DNA of 23,624 nt, taken from Sergeia podlipaevii (taxonomy: Eukaryota > Euglenozoa > Kinetoplastea > Trypanosomatida > Trypanosomatidae). Below are positions 16,152-23,624 of the stretch, piece after piece (the stretch's first letter is position 1; the number at the start of each line of letters is the position of its first letter). Under the pieces are notes generated by a model. That model was not told the DNA's origin, did no database searches, and saw nothing but the letters and a program-made list of their open reading frames with translations. The translations under genes and the position numbers were made by a program. The stretch lies in contig JASANZ010001906.1 in NCBI GenBank assembly GCA_030849805.1, positions 1-23,624 on the forward strand, written 5' to 3'.

Positions 16152-17447
16152 ATGCTTCGCCGTTCTTTCACTGCCTTTATGGCATCAGAGGCTATTGGTA
16201 CAGTTCATCCAGATGTGCTATGGGGCTACATGCAAGGGCAGTACGCCGGTCCTGGATGGGCCACTCACATTAAGCAGCTTCCTTTAGAAAGTCTCACAAT
16301 GCAAGGTGGCTCGACAATGACAAATATGAACGACCGCAACGGTACCATTCTGGACCCGGAGGACCCACGCCACCCGCTTGGTTTGATGCAACTTGGGACG
16401 CAGAACACATACGACGGAGGCTTTATGCAGCTTACCGTCGGTGATTTTGGCAACATCTCCAAAGGCGCGCGTCTTATGCAGGTTCTTTACGATAATTACT
16501 TAGAGCCCTTCTCTTTTAACCGCGTCTGTGCTCAGCTGTACTTTTATCAAAAGGTGCCTAACAACTACCACGCGTCAGTGGACGCCTCGGCCGAGTACGT
16601 AGGGCAAACCGCCTCCCTCATAGGTCAGGTGATCGTGGGTGTCGGTGCGTGCATTATGGAAGGCGTTACGATCAAGGCTGACACGAACTGTGTCTACATC
16701 GCTGAAGGCGTCCAGATCCTAGAGAACACGTGCATCATGTGTGACGCACCGACGGATGTGTTTGCGTACCAGCGTCATGAGCTACTGAACCCGTATCAGC
16801 AGTGGGACGGCATGGATGGGGTCACCCGCATTATGCCGAACGCCATCATCGAGCCCAACTGCTTTTTGGATGGCTGCTCAATTGGGTCCTTCAATCGAAT
16901 CGGACATAACACGAAAATAATGAAGGGTGTCACAACCGGCATCATGGTACACATTCTGCCCGGCAGCGTCGTCACTGCGGACACACACATTCCAGATGGA
17001 GAGCTGTGGGGCGGAGCACCCGCGAAGAAGGTGGGTGATGTCAGCAAATTTGAGTACAAACGCCCGTACTACGCGTCTCTGCTGCACCGCGAAAGCGTTG
17101 CCGAGTCATATCGCAACATGTCACGGTACGGCGACCAGGTGGTACACTATCAGGACGCGATGGGCAAACTCAATACGTTGATGATCAAGTACGAGGACTA
17201 TCTTACTCCGGGATTGAGGTCGAAAATTCGAGACTTCGAGGAAGGCCGAGAACCATTTCATCACATGATCACGCGTATCACGCAAGGCTGGACTCCTGCT
17301 AACCGCCCTGACGACAAGAACTTTGGCACGTCGGCGCCACTGCCTTCTGTGAAGCTGTACGCTGAGCACAATACTGATTCAACTCCCAATGACCTCAACG
17401 GTACGTACCTCAATCTTACAAATATATTTAACGATTTCCGCTGGTAA
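16152..17447 (+). CDS. Gamma carbonic anhydrase-like protein, probable mitochondrial complex I subunit
   Basis: A 431-residue protein with a left-handed beta-helix made of hexapeptide repeats at about residues 145-295, for example IGQVIVGVGACIMEGVTIKA. It ends with the family signature GELWGGAPAKKVGDV (283-297) and a C-terminal helix. Gamma carbonic anhydrase-like subunits form part of mitochondrial complex I in plants and euglenozoans, and the N-terminus MLRRSFTAF looks like a short mitochondrial presequence. Of the three zinc-binding His positions of gamma carbonic anhydrases, only H252 (IGH) is kept. The position in VIHxD is Met196 (CIMCD), and the second His of GHxxxxH is Met257. It is therefore unlikely to be an active carbonic anhydrase. 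At 431 residues it is much longer than typical members, with an N-terminal region of about 140 residues and a C-terminal extension of about 130. Confidence 0.83.
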   Translation: MLRRSFTAFMASEAIGTVHPDVLWGYMQGQYAGPGWATHIKQLPLESLTMQGGSTMTNMNDRNGTILDPEDPRHPLGLMQLGTQNTYDGGFMQLTVGDFGNISKGARLMQVLYDNYLEPFSFNRVCAQLYFYQKVPNNYHASVDASAEYVGQTASLIGQVIVGVGACIMEGVTIKADTNCVYIAEGVQILENTCIMCDAPTDVFAYQRHELLNPYQQWDGMDGVTRIMPNAIIEPNCFLDGCSIGSFNRIGHNTKIMKGVTTGIMVHILPGSVVTADTHIPDGELWGGAPAKKVGDVSKFEYKRPYYASLLHRESVAESYRNMSRYGDQVVHYQDAMGKLNTLMIKYEDYLTPGLRSKIRDFEEGREPFHHMITRITQGWTPANRPDDKNFGTSAPLPSVKLYAEHNTDSTPNDLNGTYLNLTNIFNDFRW

Positions 17448-17583
17448 ATAGTGTGGAAAGGAGAGAGAGGGGAGATATACAGAAAAAGATTGGCAGAGGG
17501 GGGGGAGCAGAGTGTGGTTAGTATGTCCGGCAAGGTACGATGATTTATTTTCTTAGCGCCTGGACCACTACTACCAGTACCAC

Positions 17584-17609
17584 CACACACACACACACAC
17601 ACACACACA
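17584..17609. repeat. (CA)n microsatellite
   Basis: About 13 CA units in the probable 3' UTR of the gamma carbonic anhydrase-like gene. Confidence 0.9.
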
Positions 17610-18341
17610 AACAAGCTTTGATATAAGGCGTATGGTGGCTTGCTAATATGTTACTGTCCGATCAGGTGGTTGTATTATGCTCCCCGTACCATCCGCTCTT
17701 TTTTCTTTTCAGAAATAAATGTGTTAGTTAGTATTAGTAAATCGTATTCTCATATGTCTTGCCTTAGTAAAATTCTAAATCTCATTCTGATAGCACGTGG
17801 GCAAGTAGATGAACAAGGAGGATAAGACAGCCTTTTCATTATTATTATTTTTTTTCGATGTTAGGTATGTATCTCGCGTGGGGAATATTGCCGAGTCCAC
17901 GTACATTCGCAAATGCAATGTGTGGGGACGGTCTCGGTAGCATCGGCACTCAACTCTGATACTTTCCTTTGTGATTCCCATTAATGATTACTATCTTTTT
18001 TTTTTTCTTGCTGTAGTATTGTGTGAGCTAGTAGTGCACTATCAAAATGAACAAAAGAGGTTGCAACGTTAGTGAGAGAGAAACATGGTGGTGTGATTGG
18101 CGTATGATGATTGTCCGTCAGCCATACATTTTCCCGCTGTGCAAAATGTGAAGTGCGAGATAGCTCAGTATCCTCTTTCTTGTTACTGATATCAATTCAT
18201 CACTTATTATTATTATTGATCTTTATTTTTACCTGTTCTCTGTCCATCTACTGTGTTGCTTTGTTTGCCCATTCTTTTGTGTGTTGTGGGCAGCGAAGTA
18301 TACACAAAAACAAATAAATATTTTTTTTTAAAAAAAAAAAC

Positions 18342-18366
18342 ATTTTTCTCTTATCCTTTTTTAAAG
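18342..18366 (+). promoter_or_regulatory. Predicted trans-splice acceptor for the coiled-coil gene
   Basis: The tract TTTTTCTCTTATCCTTTTTT is followed by AAAG, with the AG at 18365-18366. This gives a very short 5' UTR of about 14 bases before the first ATG at 18381. Confidence 0.65.
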
Positions 18367-18380
18367 AAATACATAGAATA

Positions 18381-19820
18381 ATGAATGCGACTGGCATTTC
18401 TAAGCAGGCTATGCACGAGGATCTGTATCCGAACTCTTTTGCTGCTTTTGAGGACAGCTGGACAAGAAGCCCCAATAGAGCGAGCATGAACACTCCACGT
18501 CACACATTTGGACTTACCTCTTCTCATCACTCGATGGATGGCGCCATGGACGACATGAGAGATGCAATCCGTGCCATACAAAGCAGCATAGAAAAACTGC
18601 AGCGAAGCAGCTGTAGACACGATGAGGGCATTCAGCAGCTTCAGGCCTGTCAGCACCATCACTGCGACTCTCTAGCAGATGTTTATGATGACCTTGGGAC
18701 TTTTGCGGAGCGAAAGTCGCTGCTCTCGCAGACATTAGCGAAAAAACTGATAGAACTTGGTAAAAGCACCAGTAGCAGCAACTCTAAAGCCAACCATAGC
18801 AGTCAGGAAGTAACTCCCAACATTGTGAAGGAAAGAGACCTTGAAGCACACGTAACGCGCATTATTGAGGATCGTGTGCAACAGGCGGTCCGCGACGCGC
18901 TACACAAGCAGCGACTGGATGAAGAGAAGAAAATGAAGGACACATCCCACAGCGAAAGTCAAGCGGTGGCGGCGCTTAACAAGCGCATCGACGACTTGAC
19001 AGAGACTCTGGAAGCAGTCGAAAGCACTGCAACAAGCTGTGAGTCGGCGGTAAAACGGCTACGCGAGGACATAGAGACCGTAAAGTCCGAGAATCTGACT
19101 GAAACAAAAGCGCTGCGAGCCAAGATAGACAAGCACAAGGCCAAGAGCGTCACCACCCCTCAGCTCAATGATTACAAGGTTGAACAAGAGAAGGCGCGTG
19201 AAAAGGCGAAGGAGGATGCCGCGAAGCGCGAAGATGAGCTGCGCCGCCGCCTGGAGAAGCGATATAATAAAGGGGAACGAGCGGTGTACCGCGAAGTAGA
19301 GCAGATGTGCGCCAACAACCATGAGCGTTGTGTGGACACTGCGAATGAACGTATTGCAGTACTGCTTGAGGGAGAGAAAGAGAACTCTTCACGTGACAAA
19401 AACAAACTGGAAACACTGCGTCGATGTGTGGATACACTGGATTCAGCGGTAGGCAAGGCAGCAGATGACATTGCCAAACTAGTTGCCTATAACAGAGCTA
19501 AAGATTCGGCGGACACCACCGCGAAACAGCGTGAGGTGACGGAGCTTGCGGAAACTGTGCGGGAAATGAGAGGGATGCTGCAGCGGCATGAGCAGATGTT
19601 GGAGGCACTGCGGTGTGAGGGTTCACTGGAAGGAGTGTATGAGGAGGTGAAGGACTGGCTACTGGATTTGGAACGGAAAGCCGCTACCAAAGGTGAGATG
19701 ATCGAGGCTGTAAGTCTCTTTACCGAAGAACTGGCTCAGCTTAAACATGACCTTTTTAACGGCAACGGTGACACGGCGTGTAGTCCTTACAACCTGAGCG
19801 ATCCTTTAAAATCGCTTTGA
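18381..19820 (+). CDS. Coiled-coil protein, function unknown
   Basis: A 479-residue protein with no recognised enzymatic domain. Residues 1-54 are polar and probably disordered (Ser, Thr, His, Pro). A short amphipathic helix follows (DDMRDAIRAIQSSIEKLQ, 57-74), then a His/Cys-bearing stretch (QACQHHHCDS, 88-97), a Ser/Asn-rich linker at 128-145, and long charged coiled coils at about 150-186, 195-252, 265-310 and 340-425. The C-terminal 50 residues are less regular and include EVKDWLLDLERKA. Such proteins in trypanosomatids are often cytoskeletal, basal-body or flagellar. The next gene being CFAP58-like is suggestive only. The start ATG 18381 is the first ATG after the acceptor. Confidence 0.85.
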   Translation: MNATGISKQAMHEDLYPNSFAAFEDSWTRSPNRASMNTPRHTFGLTSSHHSMDGAMDDMRDAIRAIQSSIEKLQRSSCRHDEGIQQLQACQHHHCDSLADVYDDLGTFAERKSLLSQTLAKKLIELGKSTSSSNSKANHSSQEVTPNIVKERDLEAHVTRIIEDRVQQAVRDALHKQRLDEEKKMKDTSHSESQAVAALNKRIDDLTETLEAVESTATSCESAVKRLREDIETVKSENLTETKALRAKIDKHKAKSVTTPQLNDYKVEQEKAREKAKEDAAKREDELRRRLEKRYNKGERAVYREVEQMCANNHERCVDTANERIAVLLEGEKENSSRDKNKLETLRRCVDTLDSAVGKAADDIAKLVAYNRAKDSADTTAKQREVTELAETVREMRGMLQRHEQMLEALRCEGSLEGVYEEVKDWLLDLERKAATKGEMIEAVSLFTEELAQLKHDLFNGNGDTACSPYNLSDPLKSL

Positions 19821-19878
19821 GCCATTTAATTGTTATATATACAGAGAGAGAGAGACATAGATACATATATATGTAAAT

Positions 19879-19931
19879 TCTTCTCTACACATGATTTCTT
19901 TTTTTTTTTTACGCAGCATGTGTAGAGAAGA
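19879..19931 (+). repeat. Inverted repeat, 15-bp perfect stem
   Basis: TCTTCTCTACACATG (19879-19893) and CATGTGTAGAGAAGA (19917-19931) are exact reverse complements around a 23-base, T-rich loop. A G-U and an A-U pair can extend the stem to 17. It starts 58 bases after the stop codon of the coiled-coil gene. Confidence 0.92.
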
Positions 19932-20119
19932 GTATTGTAGATTGCTCCTATGCTTATTATTTTTCATTCGATTACTTTGTGTGTGTTTACCCGCTCCATC
20001 GAAATACTGTAATATAATTATATGTTGTTTAGTCTACTATTTGTTAATCATCATACACTGATGATATTGTGCGTTTATTTTCTATTTTTTTTCCTTTTTA
20101 TCCTACAAATTGATTTTAG

Positions 20120-20175
20120 TTTCTTTTTTCCCCCCTGTTTGTCCCTCCCTTCCCGCCCCCTTGATTATTATCTAG
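20120..20175 (+). promoter_or_regulatory. Predicted trans-splice acceptor for the CFAP58-like gene
   Basis: A strong T- and C-rich tract (TTTCTTTTTTCCCCCCTGTT onward) leads to TCTAG, with the AG at 20174-20175. The first ATG after it is the CCATGG at 20460, giving a 5' UTR of about 284 bases. Confidence 0.7.
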
Positions 20176-20342
20176 CCAGGCCAAGAACTCTTTGGTCTCA
20201 TTTTTTTTTCTCCTGCATATAGCAGTTCATCTTCAGCATCCCTAGCAAATTCATTTATTTACATAAGCACAAAGAGAAGGATACATACACACAGACGGCA
20301 GACTTGATAGATTGGAGGGAAGTAGTGCACAACAGCGAAACT

Positions 20343-20375
20343 GATTTGTGTGTAGTGCTGATACACACACAAATC
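20343..20375 (+). repeat. Inverted repeat, 11-bp perfect stem, in predicted 5' UTR
   Basis: GATTTGTGTGT (20343-20353) and ACACACAAATC (20365-20375) are exact reverse complements around an 11-base loop. The hairpin ends 84 bases before the CFAP58-like start codon. Confidence 0.9.
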
Positions 20376-20459
20376 CAGAAAAAGATATTAATTAGAAAAG
20401 AGCGAAACTAAAAAAAGCTACAATATCAATAGTCCTCCTTTCCAGTTCAGCTAGTAGCC

Positions 20460-23000
20460 ATGGCAGATACACACAAGGAGGATGTCACCGTCCCCGACGG
20501 GCTCCTCAGTAATTTGGAGCGGGACTTCAACGAGGCCATGGAAGCACTTGAAGGGGAGGAGGCCCTTGGGCATTTCCGTCTTGAGTATGAAAAACTGTAT
20601 CGGTCCCTTAAAAAGAGTCACGAGTCAGAAAAGCACCTGGTGTCTAAGTGCCAAGAACTGACGCAAGAACTCCTCACAAACGCGGCCAAGATGCAGGCGG
20701 CAGTGAAGCTATCACAAGGTGATCACAGCACTATCGAAGCACTGAAGAAGGAAATTGAAAAAGCGTGGAGGACGGTAGACAGTGCCAATGATAAGGATAT
20801 TCGGGCTCGTGAGACGATCAAGTCACTCAAGCAGGAAATTACTGCATTGCAGTCCATGGTGCAGGAAGGCGCAGCCTTCTCGTCGGATCACACCTCCACC
20901 CTGGAAGAGCTCAAGTTGGAGAGCAAGCGCCTTTTCATTGAGTGCGAGGAGAACACGCGCCAGGTCGACACCTTCACTCGTGAGATAGCAGATATGACGA
21001 ACACCCACAAGAGGGCTGAGGTGGATCTGCAGAGCAACACAGATGAGATGATGCGCATCGCGGATAGATTTGAGCTCGTCAAGCAGGAGCATCGTCGTGA
21101 GCGCAATGCGTGTGAGCGTGCCGACTTTCAGTGCCGCGAGCTGCTTATGTTACTACGCACCAGAGAGAGGGAGGTGCAGGGACGGCAAGCGCAGCAGCTT
21201 GTGCTCGAGAATTCTATTACAGATCTCAATACGCAGGTGCATGAACACTATGAAAAGAAGCAGGCTCTGTTGCAGAAACTAGAAACTGCAGAAAAGCAGC
21301 TGTACCACACTCAGCAGTCCTACAACGACAGCGTGGACACCACCGCTGACTTGAACGAGCGCTTGCAGCAGATGGATCGCAGTATTCACGATACCAAGAG
21401 ACAGATCATTGACCAAAGCAATGAGGTGGAGCGTATCTTGCGTGTCAAGGAGAGTGACTTTAAGGAGTATGTGCGCCTTCAGCAGTACAACGGCACTATC
21501 AAACAGGAACACGACAATTTATTACACCAGAAGCGCGTTATTGATAAGCGCATTGTGACGCTCCGCAACGAGAAGGCTAGCATTGCAGAGGCCCTGCAGC
21601 TGGTGAACAAGGAGCGGCACATCTTAGAAAAGCGCGGTGAGAAGGAGGTGGAGAAGCGCGGGGCGATTGAGGTGGCCATCGCACTAGAAGTAGACAACCA
21701 CAATGAACTGGAGGAGAGCATCAAGCGCGAGCAGGATATCAGTGTTCGACTGAAGAATGCGGTGAGCCGCTTAGAGAAGGATCGCGAGAAGTGTGTTGCG
21801 GAGGTGTCGCAGATTAACATCCAGCATCACAGCGCGCAGGAGGAGCTGAAGATGGCACAAATTGCCACGGAAGACACTCAAAAGGCGATTGAGGAGAGCG
21901 AGACTCGGCTAAACAAGCAGCAGGCCAAATACGAGCACGTTCGCTCTGAGCGCAACCAGTTCTCCAAGAAGCTCATTGAGGCGCAGGATGAGATTATGGA
22001 GTTGAAGCAGCGCTTTAAGATGATGGATCATCAAATCTCGCAGTTCAAGGAGGAGCTCCAGATGAAGGAAAAGCGTCACAATGAAGAGGTCTCTAAGCAA
22101 AAAACATCGAAGGAGCGTCTGACAAAGGCACGCAAGTTGGTGAATGATCACACTGCGGCATTTGATAAGGCAAAGCTGAAGAGCGAAGCGATTAGTCAGC
22201 AAATCAAGCAGTTAGTCAAGGTGATCAATATGTGTGATAAGGAGCTTTCCGCTCAGCAGCAGGACTTTTTGAAGGTGAGCAACGAGCGCGATCTACTTGG
22301 CACGCAGCTCATTCGTCGTAACGATGAGCTAGCCCTCCTCTATGACAAGTTACGTGTACAGCAGGAGATACTCAACAACAGCGAGGCCGCCTACCGCGCG
22401 CGTGTGGAGGACATAAGACTCCTTAACCTTAAGACTGCGGAAGTGCGACGCCAGGCCAACTTGGCTGTAGTCCGCTCTAAAAATATTGAAGATATGAAGG
22501 CGCACATTCGCAAACTTGAAGCGGAGCTTGCAGCGCAGCAGGCCATGGCAGCGGCGCTCTCGGAGGAACTAGAGAATCCTCAGAACACTTCACGTTGGCG
22601 CAACGTGGAAGGCCAAGATCCGACCTCAGAGGAGCTTGAGAAGAAGATCACGGAGCTGCAGAAACGTCTCATCACAAAATCAGAAGAGAGCCTTGAGCAC
22701 GAACTGCTGCTTCAAGAAAAAGCACGCTTAGTGATTGAACTGCAGACTATTCTTGCGCGGCAGCCCGGCCCTGAGGTGGCACAGCAGCTAAACGTCTATC
22801 ACAAGGACCTGCAGAAGAAGAACGCACGCATGAAGCAGAAGGCATCTGAGCTGAACATGACATCCACTCACATTTCCGAACTCAAGTACGAGGCTGAGAG
22901 GCTGCGCAGAGAGCTCCATGATATGAAGCGCAAATACTACGAGATGAAAATGAAGAATGATCTTCTCCTCGCGCCACCGGCTGCGGCTACGAATGCTTAG
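20460..23000 (+). CDS. CFAP58: CFAP58 (CCDC147)-like ciliary coiled-coil protein
   Basis: An 846-residue, nearly all-helical coiled-coil protein, close to the roughly 870 residues of animal CFAP58. The N-terminal signature HFRLEYEKLYRSLKKSHESE (38-57), with the following lysine, matches the family, as do KLSQGDHSTIEALKKEIEKA (83-102) and the segment W-RTVDSANDKD after it. Near the C-terminus, ARQPGPEVAQQL (about 766-777) precedes a final basic helix with KYEAERLRREL and KRKYYEMKMKN. Members of the family are axoneme-associated proteins needed for motile cilia and sperm flagella, and Chlamydomonas FAP58/MBO2 belong here. Location in the trypanosomatid flagellum is therefore expected. The C-terminal APPAAATNA is lineage-specific. 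The start CCATGG is the first ATG after a strong acceptor, and a hairpin lies in the predicted 5' UTR. Confidence 0.87.
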   Translation: MADTHKEDVTVPDGLLSNLERDFNEAMEALEGEEALGHFRLEYEKLYRSLKKSHESEKHLVSKCQELTQELLTNAAKMQAAVKLSQGDHSTIEALKKEIEKAWRTVDSANDKDIRARETIKSLKQEITALQSMVQEGAAFSSDHTSTLEELKLESKRLFIECEENTRQVDTFTREIADMTNTHKRAEVDLQSNTDEMMRIADRFELVKQEHRRERNACERADFQCRELLMLLRTREREVQGRQAQQLVLENSITDLNTQVHEHYEKKQALLQKLETAEKQLYHTQQSYNDSVDTTADLNERLQQMDRSIHDTKRQIIDQSNEVERILRVKESDFKEYVRLQQYNGTIKQEHDNLLHQKRVIDKRIVTLRNEKASIAEALQLVNKERHILEKRGEKEVEKRGAIEVAIALEVDNHNELEESIKREQDISVRLKNAVSRLEKDREKCVAEVSQINIQHHSAQEELKMAQIATEDTQKAIEESETRLNKQQAKYEHVRSERNQFSKKLIEAQDEIMELKQRFKMMDHQISQFKEELQMKEKRHNEEVSKQKTSKERLTKARKLVNDHTAAFDKAKLKSEAISQQIKQLVKVINMCDKELSAQQQDFLKVSNERDLLGTQLIRRNDELALLYDKLRVQQEILNNSEAAYRARVEDIRLLNLKTAEVRRQANLAVVRSKNIEDMKAHIRKLEAELAAQQAMAAALSEELENPQNTSRWRNVEGQDPTSEELEKKITELQKRLITKSEESLEHELLLQEKARLVIELQTILARQPGPEVAQQLNVYHKDLQKKNARMKQKASELNMTSTHISELKYEAERLRRELHDMKRKYYEMKMKNDLLLAPPAAATNA

Positions 23001-23547
23001 GTTTTTTTTTTATCCACAGATGGATGTGGTTTCTTCTCCAGATTAGTGGATTCTAATTAGTGCATATCGAAGTAGGCACTTCATCACGCGTTTTTTTTGT
23101 GTTTTTTGCCCAGTTGTGTGTATGTGTGTAAGTGTACGCGAGCTTGCTTCTCTCGTTTGATATGACGCGCGGAATGTAAATTAGCTGTCTCCTCTTTTTT
23201 TTTTGCTGCTGTTGTTTGATTATGATTATGATTTTTCATTTTGTGTGTGCGGAAGATTACATTTTCTATGTTTATATTGTGCTACTTTTTACTGACTTGC
23301 AATATCTAAAAAAAAAAATAAAGAACAGTAGGGCAACTCATTACTACAATAGCCTTCCCCTCTTCCTGCGTGCTGTTCATACACACCAAAGAGAAGGAGC
23401 CAAAAAAAAAAAGTGCTTATCGGTATTCTTTTCTCCATGCAACATTTGCAATACTGCACATGAGACTTACGCTATCCGTGCTTATATTTGATCTTTCATT
23501 TCTATTTTTTTACGTATTAAGCCTCTCACCAGATTACCCAAGCAATC
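23001..23547 (+). other. Spacer upstream of the right-hand RPSA gene
   Basis: T-rich spacer with (GT)n near 23112-23127 and several A- and T-runs. Two short inverted repeats follow the CFAP58 stop: CCACA/TGTGG near 23014-23029 and ATTAG/CTAAT near 23043-23058. No gene was recognised. Confidence 0.7.
23491..23521 (+). promoter_or_regulatory. Predicted trans-splice acceptor for the right-hand RPSA
   Basis: ATCTTTCATTTCTATTTTTT is followed by TACGTATTAAG, with the AG at 23520-23521. The first ATG is at 23548, so the 5' UTR is about 26 bases. A short leader is common for highly expressed ribosomal genes. Confidence 0.65.
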
Positions 23548-23624
23548 ATGACTGCCATCGAGTCCGGCTCCAAGGTTCTTCGCATGAAGGAGAGCGACGC
23601 TCAGAAGCTCCTCGCCATGCACTG
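23548..23624 (+). CDS. RPSA: 40S ribosomal protein SA (uS2), 5' end only
   Basis: The first 25 codons of a ribosomal protein SA gene, cut by the right window edge. The product begins [20 protein letters not shown], followed by LLAMH, which matches the trypanosomatid SA (p40) N-terminus and the animal pattern in which the helix before the first uS2 strand carries LKMKEEDVLKFLAAGTHLG. Codons are C/G-ended like those of the 3' fragment at 1-122. It belongs to the same gene family and has the same strand as that fragment, but the two fragments cover opposite ends and do not overlap. This window alone cannot tell whether they are two genes or two halves of one. Confidence 0.94.
   Translation, partial: MTAIESGSKVLRMKESDAQKLLAMH

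Larger units (their letters stand above)
17448..18380 (+). other. 0.93-kb spacer
   Basis: AT-rich spacer with a (CA)n tract at about 17584-17609, a G-run near 17498, ATT repeats near 17838 and 18203, and a T9A11 palindromic run at 18321-18340. I see no credible gene or RNA. Confidence 0.7.
19821..20459 (+). other. Spacer between the coiled-coil gene and the CFAP58-like gene
   Basis: Contains a strong inverted repeat at 19879-19931 in the probable 3' UTR of the upstream gene, poly-T and poly-C tracts, the CFAP58 acceptor, and a second inverted repeat at 20343-20375 in the probable CFAP58 5' UTR. Confidence 0.75.

Overview
The window is nuclear DNA from a trypanosomatid (kinetoplastid protist). 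Ten complete protein genes and two gene ends all lie on the + strand. None shows an intron. Long T-rich or pyrimidine-rich tracts followed by an AG sit between genes, as expected for trans-splicing of a polycistronic transcript. In every case the chosen start is the first ATG after the predicted acceptor. Coding DNA is moderately GC-rich and the spacers are AT-rich with many (TA), (CA) and (TG) runs, so it does not look like a GC-rich Leishmania genome. I cannot fix the genus. No strand switch, tRNA, rRNA, transposase or reverse transcriptase was seen.

Layout: 1-122, last codons of 40S ribosomal protein SA (uS2); 633-1433, protein with paired CCDC81-type HU domains; 2225-5047, large Q-rich/RGG PUF (Pumilio) RNA-binding protein; 5048-7166, 2.1 kb spacer full of simple repeats, including a 33-nt A-run with one N; 7167-7976, casein kinase 2 beta subunit; 8414-10312, RGG-box protein of unknown function; 10892-12073, S4-domain RsuA-type pseudouridine synthase-like protein; 12508-13827, NOB1 endonuclease; 14683-15486, single-pass membrane protein of unknown function; 16152-17447, gamma carbonic anhydrase-like protein, probably a mitochondrial complex I subunit; 18381-19820, coiled-coil protein of unknown function; 20460-23000, CFAP58-like ciliary coiled-coil protein; 23548-23624, first codons of a ribosomal protein SA gene.

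The most striking architecture is that the window opens in the 3' end of an RPSA gene and closes in the 5' end of an RPSA gene in the same orientation. The ten genes are therefore bracketed by direct copies of one ribosomal protein gene, or else the segment is a circle or tandem unit cut inside one copy. From memory, Leishmania chromosome 36 also carries two RPSA genes a short distance apart, which favours an old syntenic arrangement.

Neighbours in a trypanosomatid transcription unit need not share a pathway. Two loose themes do appear: RNA and ribosome biology (uS2, PUF, RGG protein, pseudouridine synthase-like, NOB1) and the flagellum or centriole (CCDC81-type HU protein, CFAP58). Control is expected to be post-transcriptional, and several spacers hold hairpins, a perfect palindrome and AU-rich elements that would lie in untranslated regions. 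I did not find a self-contained novel system of the defence or mobile kind.
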